Origin: Deltaproteobacteria bacterium
GTDB taxonomy: Bacteria; Desulfobacterota; GWC2-55-46; UBA9637
Length of the DNA: 5,367 nt
Direction of reading: 5' to 3'
Assembly: GCA_016234985.1 (NCBI GenBank)
Contig: JACRNK010000089.1
Span: 1 to 5,367, forward strand
The number at the start of each line of letters is the position of its first letter. Position 1 is the first letter of the stretch. Positions 1 to 5,367 of this stretch are shown in pieces. The position numbers and the translations under genes were made by a program. Below the pieces are notes generated by a model, which was not told where the DNA came from, made no database searches, and saw nothing but the letters and a program-made list of their open reading frames with translations.

Positions 1-831
1 TTTTACAAACTGATGAATCTTCGGCACCCGTATCATGCCGCCAACCATCACCACCTCGTTGATGTTGGATGCCGTCATGCCCGCATCCTTCAACGCCTGT
101 TCGCACGGCTTGTGGCTCCGCTCGATCAGATCCTCGCAAAGCTGCTCTAACTTTGCCCGAGAAAGCCGGACTACAAGGTGTTTCGGCCCTGTGGCATCCG
201 CTGTTATAAACGGAAGATTGATTTCCGTCTCCATGGTTGATGAAAGCTCTATCTTTGCCTTTTCTGCAGCCTCTTTCAAACGCTGAAGCGCCATCCTGTC
301 TTTGGAAAGGTCAATCCCCTGATCCTTTTTAAACTCCGCAATAAGCCAATCAACAATCTTCTGGTCAAAATTATCTCCGCCCAGATGGGTATCTCCGTTT
401 GTGGCCTTAACCTCAAACACACCCTCTCCCACATCAAGTATGGATATGTCAAAGGTTCCGCCGCCAAAGTCATACACGGCAATAACCTCATCCTTCTTTT
501 TATCCAATCCATAGGCCAGCGAAGACGCTGTCGGCTCGTTTATAATCCTCTTAACATCAAGGCCCGCAATCTTTCCCGCATCTTTTGTCGCCTGACGCTG
601 AGAGTCGTTAAAATACGCAGGCACGGTAATAACCGCCTCTGTAACCGGCTCGCCGAGATACGCCTCGGCAGCCTTTTTTAACTTCTGCAATATAAACGCT
701 GAAATCTCCGGAGGCGTATACCTCTTCTTCATATTAGGAACATCAATAACTACCCTGCCGTATTCATCCTTGAGCACTTTATAAGGAACCATCTTCATCT
801 CTTCGTTCACTTCATCATAATTCCTTCCCAT
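1..831 (-). CDS. DnaK downstream open frame, possible restart at an internal ATG (partial at the window edge)
   Basis: After the frameshift, the DnaK frame stays open to base 1. The first ATG in that frame is at 831 (MGRNYDEV, corresponding to DnaK residue 74). It is preceded only by a weak AAAGAGA stretch and no good ribosome binding site. A product from here would lack the phosphate-1 loop and Lys70, so it should be inactive as an ATPase. An automatic gene caller would probably report this piece as DnaK, hiding the break. Confidence 0.5.
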   Translation of the reverse strand, partial: MGRNYDEVNEEMKMVPYKVLKDEYGRVVIDVPNMKKRYTPPEISAFILQKLKKAAEAYLGEPVTEAVITVPAYFNDSQRQATKDAGKIAGLDVKRIINEPTASSLAYGLDKKKDEVIAVYDFGGGTFDISILDVGEGVFEVKATNGDTHLGGDNFDQKIVDWLIAEFKKDQGIDLSKDRMALQRLKEAAEKAKIELSSTMETEINLPFITADATGPKHLVVRLSRAKLEQLCEDLIERSHKPCEQALKDAGMTASNINEVVMVGGMIRVPKIHQFVK

Positions 832-859
832 AAATCTCTTTATAGAAAATATGGTATTT

Positions 860-1165
<306 letters not shown>

Positions 1166-1258
1166 CTAAAAACAGCTTGTTTGTAATTTATGTTCAAGAA
1201 TTGCGGTTGTCAAGGCAGGATAGGGAAATTAGGCAAATGTAGTTAGATTTTAAAGCGC

Positions 1259-1276
1259 CACTGGCGTAAGCCAGTG
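1259..1276. terminator. Seven-base-pair hairpin just after the pyrE-linked small gene, possible terminator
   Basis: CACTGGC (1259-1265) pairs perfectly with GCCAGTG (1270-1276) around a four-base loop. On the minus strand the stem begins five bases after the TAG of the small gene. It is followed by GCGCTTTAAAA, so the U-run is short and displaced. It may be a weak terminator or a transcript-end protecting stem. It could also be a copy of a dispersed palindromic repeat, which cannot be judged from one copy. The rest of the gap to dnaK (1133-1258) shows nothing I can name. Confidence 0.45.
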
Positions 1277-1281
1277 AGTAT

Positions 1282-1566
1282 CTACTGTGTTATTTTCCAA
1301 AATTCTTTGACCAGTTTTTCCATGGAAAAAATTGTAGGATTATCTATGCATCCGATCAAGAAGGGCATTAAAGAAGAATTTATACTTTCATATCTGTCAT
1401 AAGGTATGGCTTGCCCATTATAGTCTGATTCAATGGACTTAAATATGGAAATGAGAACGAAATATAAAAGAGGTGATTCCTCAAAGTGAATTCTGCAGTA
1501 TTCTATCAACTCTAAGAGATTGTCCTGATAAAGACCTTTCGCTATCTGTTCCTTTATAGTAGGCAT
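1282..1566 (-). CDS. Small hypothetical protein overlapping the 3' end of pyrE (94 aa)
   Basis: I do not recognise this protein. The ATG at 1566 is preceded by GAGGAG (1574-1579) with a seven-base gap, a good ribosome binding site lying inside pyrE. The product is about 94 residues, mixed charged and hydrophobic. It has an amphipathic-looking N-terminal part (MPTIKEQIAKGLYQDNLLEL), a hydrophobic stretch near residues 33-43 (PLLYFVLISIF) and another near 67-75, and ends VKEFWKITQ. It looks helical and soluble; the hydrophobic runs are short for membrane spans and no signal peptide is seen. The first 86 bases overlap pyrE in another frame. The shared promoter and internal binding site imply co-expression and probably translational coupling with pyrE, but say nothing firm about function. 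The region is AT-rich like pyrE. Confidence 0.7.
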   Translation of the reverse strand: MPTIKEQIAKGLYQDNLLELIEYCRIHFEESPLLYFVLISIFKSIESDYNGQAIPYDRYESINSSLMPFLIGCIDNPTIFSMEKLVKEFWKITQ

Positions 1567-2131
1567 CCAGCAACTCCTCTTTTGTTATGATTGCTTCAAA
1601 ATCTATATTTTCTTTTAGAATATTTTCTTTGCCGCCTTCTTGCCTGTCCACAAGCACAATAACCTTTATAACTTGCAAACCAAATTCTCTTGTCTTTTGT
1701 ATAGCTTCAATAGTAGATGCTCCTGTGGTAACAACATCATCAACAATAATGACCCTATCACCTTTCTTAACATCACCTTCAATAACTTTTTTAAGCCCAT
1801 GTCCTTTAGGTGTCTTTCTAACTATAAAGGTATTTATCGGACATCCTCGAATCCCACTTGTATATGATACTGCATTTGCGATAGGATCTGCCCCCAGTGT
1901 AAGACCACCAATAGCAACAACGTTAAGTTTAGATATCCTATCAAATATTAAATTTCCAATAATTACCTTGCCGCGAGCATTGCAAGTGGTTATCTTAGCG
2001 TCTATATAGATATTACTTTTGTTGCCGGAAGCAAGCTCGAAAATTGGCCTATCAGCCACCTTAAGTGATTTTGCAACAAGAATATCTATCAATTCCGTCT
2101 TCATCATTTTTGTAGTTATTAATATACCCAT
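1481..2131 (-). CDS. pyrE: Orotate phosphoribosyltransferase
   Basis: PyrE converts orotate and PRPP to orotidine 5'-monophosphate, the fifth step of de novo UMP synthesis, in the cytoplasm, usually as a dimer with shared active sites. Visible motifs in the 216 residues are the orotate-side FELASGNKSNIYIDAK (31-46), GGLTLGADPIA (75-85), the mobile catalytic loop RKTPKGHG (105-112) and the PRPP-binding signature VIIVDDVVTTGAST (128-141). The ATG at 2131 is preceded by AGGAG (2141-2145) at nine bases; MMK at residues 9-10 is an alternative start without as good a site. Family similarity ends at ITKEELL (~residue 188). The remaining 28 residues lie wholly within the overlap with the next gene and look like accidental read-through. 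The gene has its own promoter. It is AT-richer than dnaK: 20 of 60 bases at 1741-1800 are G or C, against 29 of 60 at 541-600. No other pyrimidine gene is in view. Confidence 0.93.
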   Translation of the reverse strand: MGILITTKMMKTELIDILVAKSLKVADRPIFELASGNKSNIYIDAKITTCNARGKVIIGNLIFDRISKLNVVAIGGLTLGADPIANAVSYTSGIRGCPINTFIVRKTPKGHGLKKVIEGDVKKGDRVIIVDDVVTTGASTIEAIQKTREFGLQVIKVIVLVDRQEGGKENILKENIDFEAIITKEELLDAYYKGTDSERSLSGQSLRVDRILQNSL

Positions 2132-2154
2132 AGGTATTTTCTCCTGTCAAGAAA

Positions 2155-2182
2155 ATTATAGAACTTAAAGCTTAACCGTCAA
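2155..2182 (-). promoter_or_regulatory. Sigma-70-type promoter of pyrE
   Basis: On the minus strand, TTGACG (2177-2182) is followed after 16 bases by a perfect TATAAT (2155-2160). The predicted start near 2148 gives a very short leader of about 17 bases, with AGGAG at its beginning. It fills the 61-base gap between kamA and pyrE, showing that pyrE need not depend on read-through from kamA. No PyrR-type attenuator or hairpin fits in so short a leader. Confidence 0.75.
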
Positions 2183-2192
2183 ACCAATCTTC

Positions 2193-3353
2193 TTATCCCC
2201 CGCTGCAATTCTCAAAATACTCAAAAATATTCCCCTGATAATTTCTTAAGACAACCTTATCCTTGGCCTGTGAAATAAGGTAGGTGGGGCTGACTGGAAT
2301 TTTGCCTCCGCCGCCCGGGGCGTCCACTACAAAGGTAGGAACAGCATATCCTGATGTGTGGCCCCTGAGTTTTTCTATGATGTTTATACCCACGGATACA
2401 GGCGTCCTGAAATGGCCTGTGCCGGTTACAGGATCGCACTGATAGATGTAATACGGCCTGACTCGCGCACGCAGCAGTTCATGCATCAGCCTTTTCATAA
2501 CAGAGGGTTTGTCATTGATGCCTTTTAAAAGAACCGTCTGGCTTCCGAGTGGAATGCCTGCATCCGCCAGCATGCCGCATGCCTCTCTCACATCAGACGT
2601 TACCTCTCTCGGATGCGAAAAATGGATGCTCATATAAACGGGGTGGTATTTTTTCAGCATCTCAACCAGTTCCTTATCCACCCTCATGGGCAGTGTTACA
2701 GGAACCCTTGTGCCAAGCCTTATAATGTCAAGATGCGAGATAGATCGGAGTTTCTTGAGATAATATTCAAGATGCTCTGTCTTAAGCATCAATGGGTCTC
2801 CGCCCGAAATCAGCACATCGCGGATAGACCTTTTTGATTTAATATATTTGTATGTTTCTTCAAACCGTTCTATTGACATGGGAGGCATTTCTTCGCCGAC
2901 CATGCGCCGCCTTGTGCAGTAGCGGCAATACATGGCGCAGGCGTCGGTAATCAAAAGCAACACCCTGTCAGGATAGCGGTGCACGAGGCCCGGCATCGGC
3001 GAGTGATTGTCTTCGCCGCACGGGTCTATCATGTCATGGGTTGATATGCTGAATTCTTCAATTCTGGGGATTGCCTGCTTGCGGATGGGACAATTTGGGT
3101 TTGTTTTATCTATCAGGGAAAAAAAATAGGGTGTGATGGCCATTGCCAACCGCCCGTTTGATCTCTTGATGCCCTCTTCTTCGGAAGGCGTCAATGCAAT
3201 AAGCGTTTTAAGCTCTTCCAATGTGGTTATTCTATTTTTAAGCTGCCACTTCCAATCTTTCCATTCCTGTAGATGATTAGATTCTTCCGGTTCGGCTAAA
3301 AGATTCCTGGCTAAATTACTGCTTGGGGGTTCAGAGCTGATTGAGAGCTCCAT
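2193..3353 (-). CDS. kamA: L-lysine 2,3-aminomutase-like radical SAM/PLP enzyme (KamA family)
   Basis: Lysine 2,3-aminomutase interconverts L-lysine and beta-lysine using a [4Fe-4S] cluster, S-adenosylmethionine and PLP. Beta-lysine feeds lysine fermentation, or N-acetyl-beta-lysine osmolyte synthesis with AblB. The 386 residues show WKDWKWQLKNRI (31-42), MAITPYFFSLID (71-82), HRYPDRVLLL (125-134), the cluster motif CAMYCRYC (139-146), SGGDPL (183-188) and VVDAPGGGGK (342-351). Compared from memory with the clostridial enzyme, the PLP lysine is K351, and the two aspartates that bind the lysine side chain are D307 (YQCD) and D344. This favours lysine over glutamate as substrate. The protein stops soon after NYQGNIFEYF, lacking the C-terminal zinc-binding tail; the partner zinc cysteine is K282 here. 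AGGAGG (3361-3366) lies seven bases before the ATG, which overlaps the merR stop by one base. ablB is not in the window. An EpmB-like or other-substrate role is possible but less favoured. Confidence 0.88.
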   Translation of the reverse strand: MELSISSEPPSSNLARNLLAEPEESNHLQEWKDWKWQLKNRITTLEELKTLIALTPSEEEGIKRSNGRLAMAITPYFFSLIDKTNPNCPIRKQAIPRIEEFSISTHDMIDPCGEDNHSPMPGLVHRYPDRVLLLITDACAMYCRYCTRRRMVGEEMPPMSIERFEETYKYIKSKRSIRDVLISGGDPLMLKTEHLEYYLKKLRSISHLDIIRLGTRVPVTLPMRVDKELVEMLKKYHPVYMSIHFSHPREVTSDVREACGMLADAGIPLGSQTVLLKGINDKPSVMKRLMHELLRARVRPYYIYQCDPVTGTGHFRTPVSVGINIIEKLRGHTSGYAVPTFVVDAPGGGGKIPVSPTYLISQAKDKVVLRNYQGNIFEYFENCSGG

Positions 3354-3646
3354 TATTTTTCCTCCTTTCCCCGATTAAAGTCTTCGGGGACATGTTTAAT
3401 AAGGTTCATCTGGGGATTGCTTAATTCCTCTTCCGCCTTTTCATGCGCCACTCTGTATTTAAAACCCTTTTTCAGATACTTCCATATGCACTCTATTCTT
3501 TTTACATCCTCCTCGCTATATTCCCGGAAACTCTTTTCGCCTATTACAATCTTTTGCGGTTTTATATATCCCTTTTGCTCCAGATAATATAATTTCTGGC
3601 GGGGTATATCTATGATTTTTAGCAATTCTGGGGTCTTTATACCCAT
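3353..3646 (-). CDS. MerR-type DNA-binding regulator, DNA-binding domain only (97 aa)
   Basis: A small winged-helix protein of the MerR superfamily. The pattern TPELLKIIDIPRQKLYYLEQKGYIKPQK (5-32) is the helix-turn-helix with the first wing, and SFREYSEEDVKRIECIWKYLKKGFKYRVAHEKAEEEL (39-75) is the conserved YSEEDV helix plus the F-x-x-x-x-A helix. Full MerR proteins are commonly 120-150 residues or longer, with a coiled coil and effector domain; here only ~22 polar residues follow, so no sensor domain is visible. The ATG at 3646 follows AAGGGGGG. Its TAA shares a base with the kamA ATG (TAATG), so the two are almost certainly co-translated. The likely job, inferred from position, is control of its own operon. 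Two inverted repeats near its promoter are candidate operators. Confidence 0.82.
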   Translation of the reverse strand: MGIKTPELLKIIDIPRQKLYYLEQKGYIKPQKIVIGEKSFREYSEEDVKRIECIWKYLKKGFKYRVAHEKAEEELSNPQMNLIKHVPEDFNRGKEEK

Positions 3647-3698
3647 ACATACCCCCCTTATTTTTTTATATGCTCAACTTCCTGTTTTTTAAGCATCA

Positions 3699-3720
3699 TC
3701 AAGTTTAAATTTATTCTTGA
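3699..3720. promoter_or_regulatory. Inverted repeat in the merR-kamA leader, candidate operator
   Basis: TCAAG (3699-3703) and CTTGA (3716-3720) are perfect inverted arms 12 bases apart, just downstream of the predicted transcription start. A second, shorter dyad AACC-5-GGTT (3740-3752) lies between the -35 and -10 boxes, the usual place for a MerR operator. Either could bind the adjacent regulator. Both are short in an AT-rich region and could be chance. Confidence 0.3.
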
Positions 3721-3729
3721 ACTGATTAC

Positions 3730-3757
3730 ATATTATCAAAACCATAAAGGTTGTCAA
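3730..3757 (-). promoter_or_regulatory. Sigma-70-type promoter of merR-kamA
   Basis: On the minus strand, TTGACA (3752-3757) is followed after 16 bases by TAATAT (3730-3735), preceded by GA. Transcription would start near 3723, leaving a leader of about 77 bases. Classical MerR-activated promoters have overlong 19-base spacers; this one does not, so simple repression or no direct control fits as well. The -35 box lies beside the left end of the transposase relic. Confidence 0.6.
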
Positions 3758-3773
3758 GGGAAAAATAAACAAT

Positions 3774-3950
3774 GTGAATGAGGTTGTAAGAAAGCATCGT
3801 TATGAAATTCAGGTATTGAGAAGGAAAATTAAAGAGAAAAGGCCGAAAGATGTGCCGAAGAATCTTGTATGGGGCATGGATTTGACGAGGAAGATAGATG
3901 CAGAGGGAAATCTTAATAGCATTCTTGGAATGGTTGAGCATAAAAGCAGG
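3774..3950 (+). pseudogene. Transposase remnant (DDE integrase-core fragment)
   Basis: About 59 residues in plus-strand frame, from a GTG at 3774 to HKSR at 3950. They include RRKIKEKRPKDVPKNLVWGMDLTRK, then DAEGNLNSILGMVEHKSR. This matches the start of the retroviral-type integrase core of IS3/IS481-like transposases. The typical form is WGMDLTGKTD, followed by a G-N-x-x-x-ILG-x-x-(D/E)H-x-SR block. The aspartate in WGMD would be the first catalytic residue; the second aspartate and the glutamate are absent. The frame is open back to 3726, with no recognisable upstream transposase sequence. After 3950 it reads into unrelated sequence and stops at 3989. It is the only clear plus-strand coding signal in the window and is surely non-functional. 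The IS family is not certain and no terminal repeats were found. Confidence 0.72.
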
Positions 3951-3965
3951 TTTCGTTCCTCAACC
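3949..3965. repeat. Short imperfect hairpin at the transposase/toxin junction
   Basis: GGTT (3949-3952) pairs with AACC (3962-3965) around a nine-base loop. The sequence TTTCGTTCCTCAACCCAATC resembles one side of a dispersed intergenic hairpin known from many bacteria, in which the left arm would be GGGTT. Here that arm overlaps the last bases of the transposase relic. I infer that the left part was lost at the junction. The resemblance is from memory and one copy only. Confidence 0.3.
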
Positions 3966-3978
3966 CAATCTACCGGGC

Positions 3979-4269
3979 TTATCTTTTGATTGTTTCAAGC
4001 ATTTCTTTAAAATTCATATAAACATCACGCCTGTGTCCGATAAAATGAATTTCTATGAGGCTTTCTTCCCCGATTATCAGGTAAATCACACGATAGGCGC
4101 CAATGGCAAGGGAACGAAAACCGGAAAGCTCGTCAACAAGCTCCTTTCCGGAAAATGGATTATGTAAGAGTTTTTCGATGCCGCTTTTCAGGCCGGGTTT
4201 TATCGCAGGGACAAGCTTTCTGATCGCATTCTTCGCTTCGGGCAAATACCTGAATCTGAATTTTTTCAT
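3979..4269 (-). CDS. RelE/ParE-family toxin of a type II toxin-antitoxin pair
   Basis: 96 residues with the RelE/ParE fold signature. It has an N-terminal basic FRFRYLPEAKNAIRKLVP strand-helix (4-21), a helix ending in LLHNPFSGKELVDELSGFRSLAIGAYRVIYLI (34-65), and the C-terminal strand IEIHFIGHRRDVYMNF (72-87). The YRVIY strand and HRR-x-x-Y motif are typical of members that cleave ribosome-bound mRNA; ParE-like gyrase poisons share the fold, so the target is not proven. The ATG at 4269 overlaps the antitoxin stop by four bases (ATGA), with GGGGTG just before, indicating coupled translation after the antitoxin. No truncation is visible. The 3' end lies 28 bases from the transposase relic, which fits the mobile habit of such pairs. 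Confidence 0.9.
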   Translation of the reverse strand: MKKFRFRYLPEAKNAIRKLVPAIKPGLKSGIEKLLHNPFSGKELVDELSGFRSLAIGAYRVIYLIIGEESLIEIHFIGHRRDVYMNFKEMLETIKR

Positions 4270-4535
4270 TCACCCCAAACCTCTTCGTGGGTATAAAACC
4301 TTCCTGCCTTTTGCTGTTTCTTAGCGCGCTCCAGAGCCTTCATGGTTTCCTTATCGCTTAAGATATCTATTGTTTCCATCAGCCCTTCAAACCGCTCAAT
4401 GTTTATCAAAATTCCCACTGGAACACCGTTTTTTGTTATAGCAATAGTTTCATCCATTTCTTCTACCTTTCTCATAATATCAAGAAAGTCTCTTTTTGCT
4501 TGGGTAATGGGGATTACCTCCTGAACCTCTCTCAT
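4266..4535 (-). CDS. Phd/YefM-family antitoxin
   Basis: 89-residue antitoxin that would neutralise the adjacent RelE-type toxin and, with it, repress the shared promoter. The N-terminal Phd/YefM DNA-binding fold reads IPITQAKRDFLDIMRKVEEMDETIAITKNGVPVGILINIERFEGLMETIDIL (8-59). The charged C-terminal tail (KALERAKKQQKAGRFYTHEEVWGE) is the usual toxin-wrapping segment. I place the start at ATG 4535, five bases after GGAGG (4541-4545); the upstream in-frame TTG at 4547 would sit on top of that binding site. The antitoxin comes first, as in most type II pairs, and is linked to the toxin by an ATGA overlap. Confidence 0.92.
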   Translation of the reverse strand: MREVQEVIPITQAKRDFLDIMRKVEEMDETIAITKNGVPVGILINIERFEGLMETIDILSDKETMKALERAKKQQKAGRFYTHEEVWGE

Positions 4536-4540
4536 ATGCG

Positions 4541-4545
4541 CCTCC
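4541..4545 (-). promoter_or_regulatory. Ribosome binding site fixing the antitoxin start
   Basis: GGAGG on the minus strand, five bases before ATG 4535. It overlaps the upstream TTG codon (4545-4547), which therefore cannot be the main start. Confidence 0.75.
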
Positions 4546-4559
4546 AAATTTTTATGACC

Positions 4560-4588
4560 ATTTTAATTTCAAAACTGCAAAAAGTCAA
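4560..4588 (-). promoter_or_regulatory. Sigma-70-type promoter of the toxin-antitoxin operon
   Basis: On the minus strand, TTGACT (4583-4588) is followed after 17 bases by TAAAAT (4560-4565). Transcription would start near 4553, only about 18 bases before the antitoxin ATG. Autoregulation by the Phd-type complex is expected from the family; I could not find a convincing palindromic operator around these boxes. Confidence 0.7.
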
Positions 4589-4665
4589 TTCCTTTTTAAA
4601 AATTTAACGCCGAAGCTAATAGTTTGTTTTGGATTTAGAAATATTGAGGCGGGGGAAGACTGTTC

Positions 4666-5367
4666 CTATTTTTTATTTTGCAGGATATTAATCATCTCAA
4701 CATGAATCAAACCGTTGCTTGCAAGGGTTTCGCCTGAATAAAAGGAAAATGGGTTGCCCTTGAAATCTGCTACCATTCCGCCGGCCTCGTTGATGATAAG
4801 CATTGCCGCCGCAGTATCCCACGGTTTCAGTTTCAATTCCCAGAAACCGTCAAATCTTCCGCAGGCGACATAACACATATCCAGCGCAGCAGAACCTGCC
4901 CTTCTTATGGCCTGGGCTTTTACGGCGAAGTTGGCAAAATTGGCAATGTTGTTTTGCTCCGATGTCCTTACATCGTATGGAAAACCTGTTGCAAGCAGGC
5001 TTTTGTTGAGTTCGGCAATAGCAGATACCTTTATCTTTTTATTGTTGAGATACGCGCCCTTGCCTTTTTCTGCCGTAAATAATTCATTGAGCATGGGATT
5101 ATAGACAACGCCGAGGATTATTTCGCCATTTTTTTCTAATGCGATAGACACGCAAAAAACAGGAAACCCGTGAGAATAATTTGTGGTGCCGTCCAGCGGG
5201 TCAATTATCCAGCGATACGCTGAATTGGTTTTTTGTTCCTGGCTTTCCTCCGTCAATATTCCATGATCAGGAAATGTGTTTTTCAAGGTTTTTATTATAA
5301 GATTTTCCGCCTTTGTATCCATCTCTGTAACAATGTCTATCGCGCCCTTGAACTCAATGCGATGCGC
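4666..5367 (-). CDS. Inositol-1-monophosphatase family (SuhB-like) phosphatase, 5' end outside the window
   Basis: Magnesium-dependent, lithium-sensitive-type phosphatase of the IMPase/FIG superfamily. 233 codons are visible, open to the right edge. The frame continues upstream of the first Met as AHRIEFKGAIDIVTEMD, matching the family's KG-x-x-D-(L/I)-VTE-x-D block, so that Met is internal and roughly the first 30 residues are missing. Metal-binding motifs, numbered from the window edge, are the ILTEES glutamate (~41), WIIDPLDGTTNY (53-64) and WDTAAAMLIINEAGG (183-197). Bacterial members act on myo-inositol 1-phosphate, related sugar phosphates or 3'-phosphoadenosine phosphate; the substrate cannot be told from these motifs. 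SuhB in E. coli also has an rRNA antitermination role, which cannot be inferred here. The stop TAG at 4666 is followed by 77 bases with no terminator before the toxin-antitoxin promoter. Confidence 0.92.
   Translation of the reverse strand, partial: AHRIEFKGAIDIVTEMDTKAENLIIKTLKNTFPDHGILTEESQEQKTNSAYRWIIDPLDGTTNYSHGFPVFCVSIALEKNGEIILGVVYNPMLNELFTAEKGKGAYLNNKKIKVSAIAELNKSLLATGFPYDVRTSEQNNIANFANFAVKAQAIRRAGSAALDMCYVACGRFDGFWELKLKPWDTAAAMLIINEAGGMVADFKGNPFSFYSGETLASNGLIHVEMINILQNKK

Noticed and set aside
35..681. Several open frames on both strands within the dnaK region (35-286, 276-512, 385-681)
   Set aside because: All are alternate-frame readings of the well-conserved DnaK frame and show no family resemblance.
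1587..2009. 140-codon plus-strand open frame opposite pyrE
   Set aside because: It is antisense to a gene with clear OPRTase motifs, has low-complexity Ser/Thr/Leu content, and lacks a ribosome binding site or recognisable domain.
2165..2175. TTAA-3-TTAA inverted repeat in the pyrE promoter spacer
   Set aside because: The arms are four A/T bases only, around an AAGCTT core; expected by chance in AT-rich DNA.
3726..3941. 71-codon minus-strand open frame across the transposase relic
   Set aside because: It is antisense to a recognisable transposase core fragment and overlaps the merR promoter; the composition is not protein-like.
4545..4547. TTG as the antitoxin start
   Set aside because: It overlaps the GGAGG that serves ATG 4535 and adds only four residues outside the Phd fold.
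5320..5322. The Met of VTEMD as the phosphatase start
   Set aside because: The frame continues upstream with conserved family sequence (KG-x-x-D-I-VTE), so the gene starts beyond the window.

Overview
The window is a bacterial chromosomal segment in which almost every gene lies on the minus strand. Read in transcription order, from high to low coordinate, it holds: an inositol-monophosphatase-family phosphatase running off the right edge; a Phd/YefM-RelE type toxin-antitoxin pair; a short plus-strand transposase remnant; a two-gene unit of a MerR-type regulator and a lysine 2,3-aminomutase-like radical SAM enzyme; pyrE overlapping a small unknown gene; and the first ~349 codons of dnaK, running off the left edge. 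The host cannot be named. The DnaK has the N-domain insertion typical of Gram-negative-type bacteria. The mix of KamA, a small toxin-antitoxin pair, an insertion-sequence relic and roughly mid-40s GC would suit an environmental Nitrospirota or Thermodesulfobacteriota/Deltaproteobacteria-like genome, but that is a guess.

Transcription layout: four units each have a near-consensus housekeeping promoter readable on the minus strand. They are dnaK (TTGACA-17-TATAGT), pyrE (TTGACG-16-TATAAT), merR-kamA (TTGACA-16-TAATAT) and the toxin-antitoxin pair (TTGACT-17-TAAAAT). Three junctions are tight: merR and kamA share one base (TAATG), antitoxin and toxin share four (ATGA), and pyrE overlaps the next gene by 86 bases. 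The window looks like a series of independent short operons and not one pathway cluster. No shared pathway links chaperone, pyrimidine synthesis, lysine mutase and phosphatase.

Most notable points: (1) dnaK is broken near codon 55 by a perfect tandem duplication of a 10-base unit. Removing one copy restores an uninterrupted, fully canonical DnaK frame to the window edge. (2) The recognisable PyrE fold ends exactly where the overlapping small gene starts, so the last 28 PyrE residues exist only as the alternate frame of that gene. (3) The KamA homologue keeps the cluster, PLP and lysine-binding residues but has lost both halves of the intersubunit zinc site. It is coupled to a MerR-type protein that is only a DNA-binding domain. 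(4) The transposase relic ends abruptly against a half hairpin beside the toxin gene. I see no clear new defence or mobile system. The most unusual signal is the dnaK duplication.
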